The notes: generated by a model not told the origin, from the sequence alone. DNA of 64,000 nt from JASGIT01 sp047601665 (GCA_047601665.1 JASGIT010000001.1:2604001-2668000); one strand, 5' to 3'; shown: positions 17,182 to 26,149, counted from the first letter of the stretch. Numbers and translations: made by a program.

Positions 17182-17955
17182 TCAGTCTTTCAGCCGCTGC
17201 CGCGCATAGGTCTGCTGCAACACGATTTGCGTATTCGGCTTGCGGCCATAGGCCAGGGCGGTGATGCGGTAGACCACGTTGGGCTGCAGGTTCAGCGCCA
17301 GATTGGTGGAGCCGCCCGCGACGAGGGTGGAATTGCCCGCATTGGCGTCATAGGGCAGTACTTCGACCCAGTACCAGCCGCCCCGGTTGGCCGCGCTGCG
17401 GTCGGCCAGGATGGGGTTGGCGGGCGCGTTGTCGTCGCCCAGCCCTGCGCCCGTGTACTGGCCGTAACGCGCGCCCACGCCATCCACGGCCAGGTCGTCC
17501 AAGCGCACCTCGCCGGGTTGCAGGTTGGTGGGGGCGGGGCTGGTGGCGCTGGTGTAGTTCCAGAAGTCTTGCCGGCCCAGGCGCTTGGCGCACAGGCCGC
17601 TGCGGCATTTGGTGGCCTGGGCGTCGAGCGTGGCGAGCAGGGCGGAGATGTCCTTGGCCTCCAGCGGAATCCGGTCGGGCGTGGTTCTGCGGCACACGTT
17701 GCCGTCGGTGGCGGCGGTGCAGGGAGAGCCATCGGCGTTTTCGCCGCGGATGTCGAGTTCGGCGTCTTGCAGCAGGGCCTGTGCGGCCTCGAAGGCGCGC
17801 TGGTAGTCGGCGTCGTTGCCCACCACCATTTCGTGGAAAAGCGCGGTGCGCGACGCCCACAGCGCCAGCAGCATGGACAGCAGCACGAACACGATGACGA
17901 TGTACAGCGATACGCCGCGCTGGCGGCCTGGCTGCGTGGAGCGGGGGCGGGGCAT
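17182..17955 (-). CDS. pilX: Type IV pilus assembly protein PilX
   Basis: Minor pilin-like protein, 257 residues. The N-terminus GVSLYIVIVFVLLSMLLALWASRTALFHEMVVGND is the PilX form of the pilin hydrophobic helix; it lacks the usual FTLIE. The rest is a soluble domain with four Cys in the first half (including GSPCTA, NVCRR). It belongs to the minor pilin complex that primes pilus assembly. The ATG overlaps the pilW stop (TAATG), and pilY1 follows after a repeat-filled gap. Confidence 0.87.
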   Translation of the reverse strand: MPRPRSTQPGRQRGVSLYIVIVFVLLSMLLALWASRTALFHEMVVGNDADYQRAFEAAQALLQDAELDIRGENADGSPCTAATDGNVCRRTTPDRIPLEAKDISALLATLDAQATKCRSGLCAKRLGRQDFWNYTSATSPAPTNLQPGEVRLDDLAVDGVGARYGQYTGAGLGDDNAPANPILADRSAANRGGWYWVEVLPYDANAGNSTLVAGGSTNLALNLQPNVVYRITALAYGRKPNTQIVLQQTYARQRLKD

Positions 17956-18851
17956 TACACCAACCCCTGGCTGCGCAGCTGGTACACGTTGCGGAACACC
18001 ATGTGTATGCGCCGTGCGCGCGCGCCGGTGAGCGAGGCCATGTTGACGCTGGTGGTTTCGTCGCAATCGGTGTAGCTGGCGCTGGCGGGCATGTCGATGG
18101 GCTCGGTGCCGTAGAGCACCAGGCACACCTCCACGCCCTGCACGCGCTGCCATTGGGTGCCCACGTCGGCCGCGCTCAGGTAGCGGATTTGCGGGCTGCC
18201 GGGGGTCGTGCTCACGTCCTGCACCAGGTAGCGCACCTGGAAGTTGGCCACGTTCTGGATGATGGGCTGGGGGATCTCGCCATTGCCAGTGCAGCGCAAC
18301 TGGTCGCCGTTGAGTTGGAAGACGCTTTCCAGCCGCTGGTCGGCATGGCTGTCGCCGGAACCAGCCACACAGTTGCGCACCAGGGTTTGCGTGGATGCGG
18401 CGGGGTACACGGCGTCCAGATAGCGGCGGTAGCCCACGGTCAGCGCGCCACTGGCGGCGCTGATGGTGTCGGTGGCAGGGTCGAAGCCGTTGCCCGAGCC
18501 CGATGCGGGTGCGGCGGTTTCGAATGCCACGGGGGCCATGAAGGCGTCGGACGCCGCCGCGCTGACGGGGTTGCGATTCAGGTACAGCGAGCCTGCCTGC
18601 CGCACCTGCTGGCCGATCACGCGGTAGGCGTAGGCCGCCTGCTGCTGGAGGAGGCTGGCGTCGCTGACGGTGCCCGACACGCCGCGCGACACGAGCAGCG
18701 CGCCCATCGCCACGGCCACGGTGAGTAGGCCGATGGCTACGCCTACCATCAGTTCGATCAGCGTGACGCCGCGCTGTGCCCGGAGTTTGAAGTATTTTTG
18801 GCCCTTGGCGCTTATGGGGCAAGCGCGGCCAGCTATTGTTTTGGTAGCCAT
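17955..18851 (-). CDS. pilW: Type IV pilus assembly protein PilW
   Basis: Minor prepilin, 298 residues. The processing site is RG-VTLIELMVGVAIGLL, so the +5 Glu is present, but the leader is about 27 residues, far longer than the usual 6-10. Residues 3-22 of that leader are encoded by palindromic repeat R3. No ATG, GTG or TTG lies between the repeat and the cleavage site in frame, so translation seems to have to cross the repeat. The ATG lies one base after the pilV stop. The body has several Cys and a GYRRY segment typical of PilW. Confidence 0.88.
   Translation of the reverse strand: MATKTIAGRACPISAKGQKYFKLRAQRGVTLIELMVGVAIGLLTVAVAMGALLVSRGVSGTVSDASLLQQQAAYAYRVIGQQVRQAGSLYLNRNPVSAAASDAFMAPVAFETAAPASGSGNGFDPATDTISAASGALTVGYRRYLDAVYPAASTQTLVRNCVAGSGDSHADQRLESVFQLNGDQLRCTGNGEIPQPIIQNVANFQVRYLVQDVSTTPGSPQIRYLSAADVGTQWQRVQGVEVCLVLYGTEPIDMPASASYTDCDETTSVNMASLTGARARRIHMVFRNVYQLRSQGLV
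18785..18847. repeat. AGCGCTGG-type palindromic repeat R3, inside pilW leader
   Basis: Reads TTTGAAGTATTTTTGGCCC, TTGGCGCTTATGGGGCAAGC, GCGGCCAGCTATTGTTTTGG. On the coding (minus) strand it gives ACAATAGCTGG-CCGCGCTTG and then AAGCGCCAAGGGCCAAAAATACTTCAAA, the full consensus of the family. It encodes part of the PilW leader peptide. Confidence 0.75.
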
Positions 18852-18852
18852 A

Positions 18853-19527
18853 TCACCCGCCTGGACAGAAGTATTGAACGGTTGCCGTGTCTGCCAGATA
18901 CGGCGCGCAGCGCGCCGCAACCGGGATGTATTGCAGGTGGCAGGTGAAGCCGTCGGGGCAGGCGGCGGGGTCTTTGTCGCTAACGCTGCCGTCCGCCTTG
19001 CGGCTGGCGCTGGCGTTGATGGCATCGGCATATCTGGCCCGGTCGGCGTTGTCGGTGATGGTGATTTCGTTCTCGCGCCAACGCAGCAACACGCCCAGTT
19101 GCCTGCGATTGCTGGCGTTGCTGTCCCCCAGGGCCAGGAAGGTGCGCGCATTGCCCAGGGGCAGGGTGCGCTCCACGGCCTGCTTCCATTCGGCCAGGTC
19201 GTGCACCGCCAGCTGCGCATGGGTGCAGGCGGCGCGGGCGCAGTGCGTTGCGGCGTCCGCCGTAGGCGTGCCGGCGGGAGCCCAGTCGCCCACGTATTCG
19301 CTCAGGTTGGCCAGGGCGTTGGGGTTGACCTTCATGCGTTCGCCCAGGTCTTCGATCAGGCGGATGGCCTGCGCCCGGCGCACGCTGGTCTGCGTGTCGG
19401 CCAAAGTCCGCATCTGCACGCCCACGATGCCCAGAATGCCCAACGCGGCCACCACGATGGCGACCAGCGATTCGAGCAGCGTGACGCCGTACTGCTGGCG
19501 GGCGCTCAGTTGGCGGTCTTGGTGCAT
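18853..19527 (-). CDS. pilV: Type IV pilus modification/minor pilin PilV
   Basis: Minor prepilin, 224 residues. The leader MHQDRQLSARQQYG is followed by VTLLESLVAIVVAALGILGI, with Glu at +5. MRTLADTQTSVRRAQAIRLIEDLGERM is the usual amphipathic start of the PilV globular domain. Four or more Cys are seen in the C-terminal half (for example ATHCARAACTH, FTCHL). The start overlaps the end of fimT by 22 bases, and pilW starts one base after the stop. Confidence 0.85.
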   Translation of the reverse strand: MHQDRQLSARQQYGVTLLESLVAIVVAALGILGIVGVQMRTLADTQTSVRRAQAIRLIEDLGERMKVNPNALANLSEYVGDWAPAGTPTADAATHCARAACTHAQLAVHDLAEWKQAVERTLPLGNARTFLALGDSNASNRRQLGVLLRWRENEITITDNADRARYADAINASASRKADGSVSDKDPAACPDGFTCHLQYIPVAARCAPYLADTATVQYFCPGG

Positions 19528-20069
19528 GGAATGTCCTCGGGGGGAATCACGCGAACGCGGCCGCCTGCGCTCATGCAAACGCCGCGCGCGGCGGGGTTCA
19601 TGGTGGATTTCTCCAGCGGCACCAGGCTGAACCCGAGCCATGCGCCATCCACCAGGCCCCAGCGGTTGAGCTTGATGGTTTCACCACCGCTCGTGCGGGT
19701 GACTTCCACCTTGGAGGGAGCGTCGTAGCGCTGGAGCACCTCGGTGGCGGTGCATTTGCCGTTGCTGTCGGCATCCGCGCAGACGACCCAGCCGCAGCCC
19801 CAGTTGTCGGTGCCGCTGATGGAGCATCCATTGGCTTCGTTGATCTTTTGAATGACGACGCCGCCACTGCGCTTGATGGCCTCGGAGCGCGCAAAGTACA
19901 GCGTGGATTGCAGGCTCTCCACGGCCTGCCGCACGCGCCAGCGCTCGATGATGGGCGTGAAACTGGGTGCAGCCAGCGCGGCCAGCACGGCCATGATGGC
20001 CACGGTTACCATCAATTCGATGGCCGTGAATCCCCGTGCGTCGCGGGCTGCGGGAAAAAGGATGCACAT
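19506..20069 (-). CDS. fimT: GspH/FimT-family pseudopilin
   Basis: First gene of the pilin cluster, 187 residues. The leader MCILFPAARDARG is cleaved before FTAIELMVTVAIMAVLAALAAPSF; Glu is at +5. The GspH/FimT domain includes RQAVESLQSTLYFARSEAIKR and GWVVCADADSNGKC. I chose the ATG at 20069, since AGGA sits eight bases upstream; another ATG three codons before it overlaps that AGGA. The family initiates pilus assembly or forms part of the minor pilin complex. Confidence 0.85.
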   Translation of the reverse strand: MCILFPAARDARGFTAIELMVTVAIMAVLAALAAPSFTPIIERWRVRQAVESLQSTLYFARSEAIKRSGGVVIQKINEANGCSISGTDNWGCGWVVCADADSNGKCTATEVLQRYDAPSKVEVTRTSGGETIKLNRWGLVDGAWLGFSLVPLEKSTMNPAARGVCMSAGGRVRVIPPEDIPCTKTAN

Positions 20070-20112
20070 GGAATGCATCCTAAAAAATGAACCGTTTATG
20101 AGTCGAGTGTTA

Positions 20113-20142
20113 ACAGGATGAGCGGTTTGTGTGACAGGATGA
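20113..20142. promoter_or_regulatory. Direct repeat ACAGGATGA x2, 21-bp period, upstream of pilin operon
   Basis: Two identical 9-mers ACAGGATGA at 20113-20121 and 20134-20142 start exactly 21 bases apart, two helical turns. They lie in the 84-base gap between the small secreted-protein gene and fimT, both on the minus strand. The spacing suits a dimeric regulator. Which regulator is unknown; no strong -35/-10 pair is evident. Confidence 0.35.
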
Positions 20143-20153
20143 TTGGTCGATGC

Positions 20154-20384
20154 TCACTGTTTTGCATACCCCAGGCAAGCCCCCGCATTCGGCATCCCCT
20201 TGCATTCGCGGGACAGCCGGCGGTCGCGCTCGGCCGTGGTCTCTTCCGACGGGCTGCGCTGCGCCTTGTGGGCTTTGGCGGTTCTTGCCGCAGTGCCGCC
20301 TTTGCGCTTGGCATGGGCCGCTTCCGGCGCGCCCAAGGTGCAGGCGATCAGCAAACACAGGCTCAGAAGGGCGGTGCGGGGCAT
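20154..20384 (-). CDS. Small basic secreted protein, conserved hypothetical
   Basis: 76-residue protein of unknown function. The N-terminus MPRTALLSLCLLIACTLGAPEAAHA is a clear Sec signal peptide with an AHA cleavage site. The mature part is Lys/Arg/Ala-rich and then RRLSRECKGMPNAGACLGY, with two Cys likely to form a disulfide. AAGG stands seven bases before the ATG. It is divergent from rpsO and upstream of the pilin cluster on the same strand; a role in pili is not supported by anything in the sequence. Confidence 0.65.
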   Translation of the reverse strand: MPRTALLSLCLLIACTLGAPEAAHAKRKGGTAARTAKAHKAQRSPSEETTAERDRRLSRECKGMPNAGACLGYAKQ

Positions 20385-20489
20385 GGCGATACCTTTACAA
20401 ACCAAGGAAGGAAAGGGCGCATCCTGGCATGTGCCGGGGCCTGCCGCGCCCCGCACAATCCCGTAAACGGCCCGGCAACGCGCTCCCGC

Positions 20490-20495
20490 TATAAT
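20490..20495 (+). promoter_or_regulatory. Candidate -10 box for rpsO
   Basis: TATAAT, a perfect sigma-70 -10 hexamer, 77 bases before the rpsO ATG. No good TTGACA-like -35 is present at the expected spacing, so only the -10 is claimed. Confidence 0.5.
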
Positions 20496-20571
20496 CGACA
20501 GGTTTTGCACTGTGCAGAACGCACGCCCTGGCACCTTCCAGCCGGGGCGCAAGTCATCTAAGGAAATTTCA

Positions 20572-20838
20572 ATGATCGCCTCTTCCATCAAGGCCGAAGT
20601 CGTCAAGGCCAATGCCCGTTCCGCCAACGATACCGGTAGCCCCGAAGTGCAGGTGGCCCTGCTGACGGCCCGCATCAACGAGTTGACGCCCCACTTCAAG
20701 CAACACGCCAAGGACCACCACGGCCGCCGTGGCCTGCTGCGCATGGTGAGCCGCCGCCGCAAGCTGCTGGACTACCTCAAGGCCAAGGACGCCGACCGCT
20801 ACACCGCCCTGATCGCCAAGCTGGGCCTGCGCAAGTAA
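20572..20838 (+). CDS. rpsO: 30S ribosomal protein S15
   Basis: Primary 16S rRNA-binding protein of the small-subunit platform. 88 residues, full length, with the conserved TGSPEVQVALLTARI, HAKDHHGRRGLLRMVSRRRKLLDYL and final LGLRK. TAAGGAAATTTCA before the ATG is a reasonable ribosome binding site. In many proteobacteria rpsO is followed by pnp, as here, but a terminator hairpin lies between them. Confidence 0.98.
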   Translation: MIASSIKAEVVKANARSANDTGSPEVQVALLTARINELTPHFKQHAKDHHGRRGLLRMVSRRRKLLDYLKAKDADRYTALIAKLGLRK

Positions 20839-20857
20839 GCGCATCACCATGGCAAAG

Positions 20858-20891
20858 CGCCTGAGTTAGCTCGCTAGCTCAGGCGTTTTTT
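20858..20891 (+). terminator. Rho-independent terminator after rpsO
   Basis: Stem CGCCTGAG (20858-20865) pairs with CTCAGGCG (20878-20885), followed by six T. It lies 20 bases after the rpsO stop. It would reduce read-through into pnp. Confidence 0.85.
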
Positions 20892-20985
20892 ACTTCGGAA
20901 GCCGCACTTCACAGAGCGAAGCTGTGTCATTCCACCAGCCTGATGCATGGGGGCATTGGGCTGCTGGAATGGCATCGTGTTCTGG

Positions 20986-21031
20986 TGAAATTGGCCTCCG
21001 GCCCTTGCTGGTAGCGCGCTACCAGCTATCA
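20986..21031. repeat. AGCGCTGG-type palindromic repeat R4
   Basis: TGAAATTGGCCTCCGGCCC, TTGCTGGTAGCGCGCTACCAGC, TATCAA. The centre GCTGGTAGCGCGCTACCAGC is a perfect palindrome. The element ends four bases before the AGGAG of pnp. It is a diverged member of the family. Confidence 0.6.
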
Positions 21032-21045
21032 ACCCAGGAGCAAAC

Positions 21046-23253
21046 ATGAGCCTCTTCAACAAAGTTACCAAGACCTTCCAGTGGGGTGACAAGACCGTCA
21101 CCATGGAAACGGGCGAAATCGCCCGCCAAGCCACCGGCGCCGTGCTGGTGAACATCGACGACACCGTGGTGCTGGCCACCGTCGTGGCTTCCAAGTCGGC
21201 CAAGGCGGGCCAGGACTTCTTCCCGCTCACGGTGGACTACATCGAGAAGACCTACGCAGCCGGCAAGATCCCCGGCAGCTTCTTCAAGCGCGAAGCCAAG
21301 CCCAGCGAACTCGAAACGCTGACCAGCCGCCTGATCGACCGCCCGATCCGCCCGCTGTTCCCCGAGGGCTTCTACAACGAAGTGCACGTGGTCATCCACA
21401 CCGTGTCGCTGAACCCCGAGGTGGACGCCGACATCGCCGCGATGATCGCCGTGTCCGCCGCGCTGTCGATTTCCGGCATCCCGTTCAACGGCCCGATCGG
21501 CGCCGCGCGCGTGGGCTACATCAACGGCGAATACGTGCTCAACCCCGGCCAGACGGCGCGCAAGAACTCGCAGATGGATCTGGTGGTGGCGGGCACCGAA
21601 GCCGCCGTGCTGATGGTCGAATCCGAAGCGCTGCAACTGCCCGAGGACGTGATGCTGGGCGCCGTGGTGTTCGGCCACGAGCAGGGCAAGGTCGCCATCA
21701 ACGCCATCCACGAACTGGTGCGCGACGCGGGCAAGCCCGTGTGGGACTGGCAGCCCGAAGCCAAGGACGAGCCGCTGATCGCCAAGGTGGCCGCGCTGGG
21801 TGAAGACAAGCTGCGCGCCGCCTACCAGAATCGCAACAAGCAGCTGCGCACGCAAGCCTGCCGCGAAGCTTACGCCGCCGTGAAGGCCGGTCTGGCCGAG
21901 CAGGGCGTGGCGTTCGACGCCGTCAAGGTCGACAACATGCTGTTCGACATCGAGGCGCGCATCGTGCGCGGCCAGATCCTGGCCGGCGAGCCGCGCATCG
22001 ACGGGCGCGACACGCGCACCGTGCGCCCCATCGAGATCCGCAGCAGCGTGCTGCCGCGCACCCACGGCTCGACCCTGTTCACGCGCGGCGAAACGCAGGC
22101 GCTGGTCGTGTCCACGCTGGGCACCGAGCGCGACGCGCAACGCATCGACGCGCTGGCGGGCGAGTTCGAGGACCGCTTCCTGTTCCACTACAACATGCCT
22201 CCCTTCGCCACAGGCGAAGTGGGCCGCATGGGCAGCACCAAGCGCCGCGAAGTGGGCCACGGCCGCCTGGCCAAGCGCGCGCTGGTCGCCTGCCTGCCGA
22301 GCAAGGAAGAGTTCCCCTACACCATCCGCGTGGTGTCGGAAATCACCGAGTCGAACGGCTCCTCGTCCATGGCTTCCGTCTGCGGCGGCTGCCTGTCGAT
22401 GATGGACGCGGGCGTGCCCATGAAGGCGCACGTGGCCGGCATCGCCATGGGCCTGATCAAGGAAGACAACCGCTTCGCCGTGCTGACCGACATCCTGGGC
22501 GATGAGGACCACCTGGGCGACATGGACTTCAAGGTGGCCGGCACGACCAACGGCATCACCGCGCTGCAGATGGACATCAAGATCCAGGGCATCACCAAGG
22601 AAATCATGCAGGTCGCGCTGGCCCAGGCCAAGGAAGCGCGTATGCACATCCTGGGCAAGATGCAGGAAGCCATGGGCGAGGCCAAGACCGAGATCAGCAG
22701 CTTCGCGCCCAAGCTCTTCACCATGAAGATCAACCCCGAGAAGATCCGCGACGTAATCGGCAAGGGCGGCGCCACCATCCGCGCGCTGTGCGACGAGACC
22801 GGCTGCCAGATCAACATCGAGGAAGACGGCACCATCACCATTGCCGCCACCGACACAACCAAGGCCGACGAGGCCAAGCGCCGCATCGAGGAGATCACGG
22901 CGGAAGTGGAAATCGGCAAGGTCTACGAAGGCCCGGTCACCAAGATCCTGGACTTCGGCGCGCTCATCAACCTGCTGCCCGGCAAGGACGGCCTGCTGCA
23001 CATCAGCCAGATCGCCCACGAGCGCGTGGAAAAGGTCTCCGACTACCTGCAGGAAGGCCAGATCGTCAAGGTCAAGGTGCTGGAGACGGACGAAAAGGGC
23101 CGCGTCAAGCTGTCGATGAAGGCGCTGACCGAGCGCCCCGCCGGCATGGAGCGCAGCGAGCGCCCGGCGCGTGCCGAGCGCGGCGAACGCCGTGAGCGCA
23201 TTGATCGCGGCGAGCGCAATGACGGCGAGCAGCAGCAACAGCAGCAGCAATAA
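21046..23253 (+). CDS. pnp: Polyribonucleotide nucleotidyltransferase (PNPase)
   Basis: 3'-to-5' phosphorolytic exoribonuclease of mRNA decay. 735 residues: first RNase PH domain, helical domain, second RNase PH domain (FNGPIGAARVGYINGEYVLN lies in the first; GSSSMASVCGGCLSMMDAGV in the second core), KH domain near 555-620 (IRDVIGKGGATIRAL), and S1 domain near 622-690 (GKVYEGPVTKILDFGALINL). The C-terminus is an Arg/Glu-rich tail ending in seven Gln encoded by CAG/CAA repeats. AGGAG precedes the ATG. Confidence 0.98.
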   Translation: MSLFNKVTKTFQWGDKTVTMETGEIARQATGAVLVNIDDTVVLATVVASKSAKAGQDFFPLTVDYIEKTYAAGKIPGSFFKREAKPSELETLTSRLIDRPIRPLFPEGFYNEVHVVIHTVSLNPEVDADIAAMIAVSAALSISGIPFNGPIGAARVGYINGEYVLNPGQTARKNSQMDLVVAGTEAAVLMVESEALQLPEDVMLGAVVFGHEQGKVAINAIHELVRDAGKPVWDWQPEAKDEPLIAKVAALGEDKLRAAYQNRNKQLRTQACREAYAAVKAGLAEQGVAFDAVKVDNMLFDIEARIVRGQILAGEPRIDGRDTRTVRPIEIRSSVLPRTHGSTLFTRGETQALVVSTLGTERDAQRIDALAGEFEDRFLFHYNMPPFATGEVGRMGSTKRREVGHGRLAKRALVACLPSKEEFPYTIRVVSEITESNGSSSMASVCGGCLSMMDAGVPMKAHVAGIAMGLIKEDNRFAVLTDILGDEDHLGDMDFKVAGTTNGITALQMDIKIQGITKEIMQVALAQAKEARMHILGKMQEAMGEAKTEISSFAPKLFTMKINPEKIRDVIGKGGATIRALCDETGCQINIEEDGTITIAATDTTKADEAKRRIEEITAEVEIGKVYEGPVTKILDFGALINLLPGKDGLLHISQIAHERVEKVSDYLQEGQIVKVKVLETDEKGRVKLSMKALTERPAGMERSERPARAERGERRERIDRGERNDGEQQQQQQQ

Positions 23254-23268
23254 GCGCGCTTGCTATTG

Positions 23269-23323
23269 AGTTGATAGCTGCTGGCGCTTGTTATACAAGC
23301 GCTGGCGGCCTTTTTGATTCAAA
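23269..23323. repeat. AGCGCTGG-type palindromic repeat R5
   Basis: The best consensus copy: TTGATAGCTGCTGGCGCTTG, TTATA, CAAGCGCTGGCGGCC, TTTTTGATTCAAA. Central arms GCGCTTGT and ACAAGCGC pair perfectly. It lies between pnp and the quinone oxidoreductase gene, and its tail runs into AAAGGA, the likely ribosome binding site of that gene. Confidence 0.85.
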
Positions 23324-23332
23324 GGACTTGCC

Positions 23333-24324
23333 ATGATGCGTGCGGTAGAAATCACCTCCTTCGGTGCGCCCGAGGTCTTGCGCCTGGGCGAGCGGCCCGT
23401 GCCCCAGCCGGGCGCGGGCGAGCTGCGCATCCGCGTGGCGGCTAGCGGCGTGAACCGGCCCGACGTGGTCCAGCGCCAGGGCCATTACGCGCCGCCGCCC
23501 GGCGCGTCGGACCTGCCGGGCCTTGAAGTCGCGGGCGTGATCGACGCGGGCGATGCGGATGCCCTGGCCCGCGCGGGCCTGCGCGTGGGCGACCGCGTGT
23601 GCGCGCTGGTCGCGGGCGGCGGCTACGCCGAGTTCTGCGTGGCCCCGGTCGAGCAATGCCTGCCCGTGCCCGAGGGCCTGAGCGATGAAGAGGCCGCCTC
23701 GCTGCCCGAGACCTTCTTCACCGTGTGGAGCAACGTGTTCGACCGGGGGCGCCTGCAGCCGGGCGAAACCCTGCTTATCCAGGGCGGCACCAGCGGCATC
23801 GGCGTCACGGCCATCCAACTGGCGCGCGCGTTCGGCGCGACGGTGATCGCCACGGCGGGCTCCGATGACAAATGCGCGGCCTGCCTGCAACTGGGCGCGC
23901 ACCACGCCATCAACTACAAGTCGCAAGACTTCGTGGCCGAGGCGCTGCGCATTACCGGCGGCCAGGGCGTCGACGTCATCCTCGACATGGTCGCGGGCGA
24001 CTACGTGGCGCGCGAGGTGAAATGCCTGGCCGAAGACGGCCGCCTGGTCATCATCGCGGTGCAAGGCGGCACCAAGGCCGAGCTGAACGCCGGGCTGGTG
24101 CTGCGCAAGCGGCTCACGGTCACCGGCTCCACGCTGCGCCCCCGGCCCGTGGCCTTCAAGGCGGCGATTGCCTGCGCCCTGCGCGAGCGCGTATGGCCGC
24201 TGCTCGCCTCGGGCGCGGTCAAGCCCGTCCTCCACAGCCGTTTCCCTGCCGCAGACGCCGCCCAGGCCCATGCGCTCATGGAATCCAACCAGCACATTGG
24301 CAAGATCGTTTTGACGTGGACAGC

Positions 24325-24328
<4 letters not shown>
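23333..24328 (+). CDS. NAD(P)H quinone oxidoreductase, zinc-free MDR family (PIG3-like)
   Basis: 331 residues of the medium-chain reductase superfamily. N-terminal GroES-like domain (MRAVEITSFGAPEVLRLGE, VNRPDVVQRQGHYAPPPG), then the nucleotide-binding Rossmann motif GGTSGIGVTAIQLARAFGA near residue 148. The zinc ligands of alcohol dehydrogenases are absent, as in quinone reductases. The likely reaction is NADPH-dependent reduction of quinones or enones. AAAGGA sits six bases before the first of two tandem ATGs. The stop overlaps tpiA by four bases. Confidence 0.88.
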
Positions 24329-25068
<740 letters not shown>

Positions 25069-25106
25069 GGGCATGTGCGAGCAGCTATTGTTTTAGGAGT
25101 GAAGTA

Positions 25107-25472
25107 ATGAATGCGTTGACGACCGTGATCCTGGCCGTGCAGATGTTGTCCGCCCTGGGCATGATCGGCCTCATCCTCGTGCAGCACGGCAAGGGGGCCG
25201 ACATGGGCGCCGCCTTCGGCAGCGGCAGCGCGGGCAGCCTCTTCGGCGCCACGGGCGGGGCCAACTTCCTGTCGCGCACCACGGCGGTGCTGGCAGCCGT
25301 GTTCTTTGTCACCACGCTGGCGCTGGCCTACCTGAGCAACGCGCGCCCCGCGGGCGTGGGCAGCGTGCTCGAAAGCCCGGCGGCGGCGGTGCCTGTGGCG
25401 GCCCCCGCGTCCGAGCCTGCATCGGCCCCGGCGGCCCCGGCATCGGCAGCCGCGCAGATTCCTACCAAATAA
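25107..25472 (+). CDS. secG: Preprotein translocase subunit SecG
   Basis: Small inner-membrane subunit of SecYEG. 121 residues: first membrane helix near 5-25 (VILAVQMLSALGMIGLILVQ), the conserved cytoplasmic loop GKGADMGAAFGSGSAGSLFGATG, second helix near 53-73, then an Ala/Pro-rich periplasmic tail longer than in E. coli. TTAGGAG precedes the ATG. It follows tpiA by 38 bases, which include AGCAGCTATTGTTTT, a probable half copy of the palindromic repeat. Confidence 0.95.
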   Translation: MNALTTVILAVQMLSALGMIGLILVQHGKGADMGAAFGSGSAGSLFGATGGANFLSRTTAVLAAVFFVTTLALAYLSNARPAGVGSVLESPAAAVPVAAPASEPASAPAAPASAAAQIPTK

Positions 25473-25485
25473 CGAAAAGAGTCAC

Positions 25486-25506
25486 AAAGGCGGCAGCCCC
25501 GCCTTT
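25486..25506 (+). terminator. Possible terminator after secG
   Basis: AAAGGCG (25486-25492) pairs with CGCCTTT (25500-25506) around a seven-base loop. The T-run (GGGTTTTT) comes eight bases later, so it is not a classical intrinsic terminator. TAGAAT at 25525-25530 could be the -10 of the tRNA. Confidence 0.4.
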
Positions 25507-25582
25507 GGACAGGGTTTTTCCCGGTAGAATCCAAGTCTGTCTGGAGCGCGACTCCTCATGCAATCCAGGCAGAAAAAAACAG

Positions 25583-25667
25583 GCCGTCGTGGTGAAATTG
25601 GTAGACACGCTATCTTGAGGGGGTAGTGGCGAAAGCTGTGCGAGTTCGAGTCTCGCCGACGGCACCA
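25583..25667 (+). tRNA. tRNA-Leu (anticodon GAG)
   Basis: Acceptor stem GCCGTCG pairs with CGACGGC, discriminator A and an encoded CCA. The D-arm contains AATTGGTAGACA. Anticodon stem CTATC/GGTAG encloses loop TTGAGGG, giving anticodon GAG (reads CTY). A class II long variable arm (TGGCGAAAGCTGT) and the T-loop TTCGAGT are present. 85 bases. It lies between secG and nuoA. Confidence 0.96.
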
Positions 25668-25746
25668 AAAGTATAAAAACCCTGCCCAGCCAGGCCCGGC
25701 AGAGGTCTGGTTCGAGAGGGATCCCAACGGTGAGAAATCCTCCAAG

Positions 25747-26106
25747 ATGAACCTCGATCAGTACCTCCCCGTTCTCTTGTTCATCCTCGTCGGCGTTGGC
25801 GTCGGCGTCGTGCCCCTGCTGCTGGGCTACATCCTCGGCCCCAACCGGCCTGATCCAGCCAAGAATTCCCCCTACGAGTGCGGCTTCGAAGCCTTCGAAG
25901 ACGCTCGCATGAAGTTCGATGTGCGCTACTACCTCGTCGCCATCCTCTTCATTCTGTTCGACCTGGAAATCGCCTTCCTCTTCCCCTGGGCCGTAACGCT
26001 CCAGGAGGTGGGTCTGGCCGGTTTCGCCGCTGTTTCCATCTTCCTCGCCATCCTCGTCGTGGGTTTCGCCTACGAGTGGAAAAAAGGCGCGCTGGACTGG
26101 GAATAA
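25747..26106 (+). CDS. nuoA: NADH-quinone oxidoreductase subunit A
   Basis: Membrane subunit of complex I near the quinone site. 119 residues with three membrane helices. The conserved loop YECGFEAFEDARMKFDVRYY carries the Cys of the family. First gene of a 14-gene operon in the standard order A-N. The 79 bases between tRNA-Leu and nuoA show no strong promoter, so transcription may come from upstream. Confidence 0.97.
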   Translation: MNLDQYLPVLLFILVGVGVGVVPLLLGYILGPNRPDPAKNSPYECGFEAFEDARMKFDVRYYLVAILFILFDLEIAFLFPWAVTLQEVGLAGFAAVSIFLAILVVGFAYEWKKGALDWE

Positions 26107-26149
26107 GCGGCTCCATGGGTTAAAACAGGCCCCAACAAGGACTGACACG

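Noticed and set aside
20490..21045. CRISPR-like or tandem repeats in intergenic regions.
   Set aside because: Repeats are dispersed singly, with no regular spacer array; no cas genes are present.
21019..23250. Minus-strand open frame covering all of pnp.
   Set aside because: PNPase is unambiguous on the plus strand; the antisense product is low-complexity His/Val/Ala/Gly.
23222..23253. CAG/CAA tract at the end of pnp as a functional repeat.
   Set aside because: A short polyglutamine end of a variable tail; slippage is possible but nothing indicates function.
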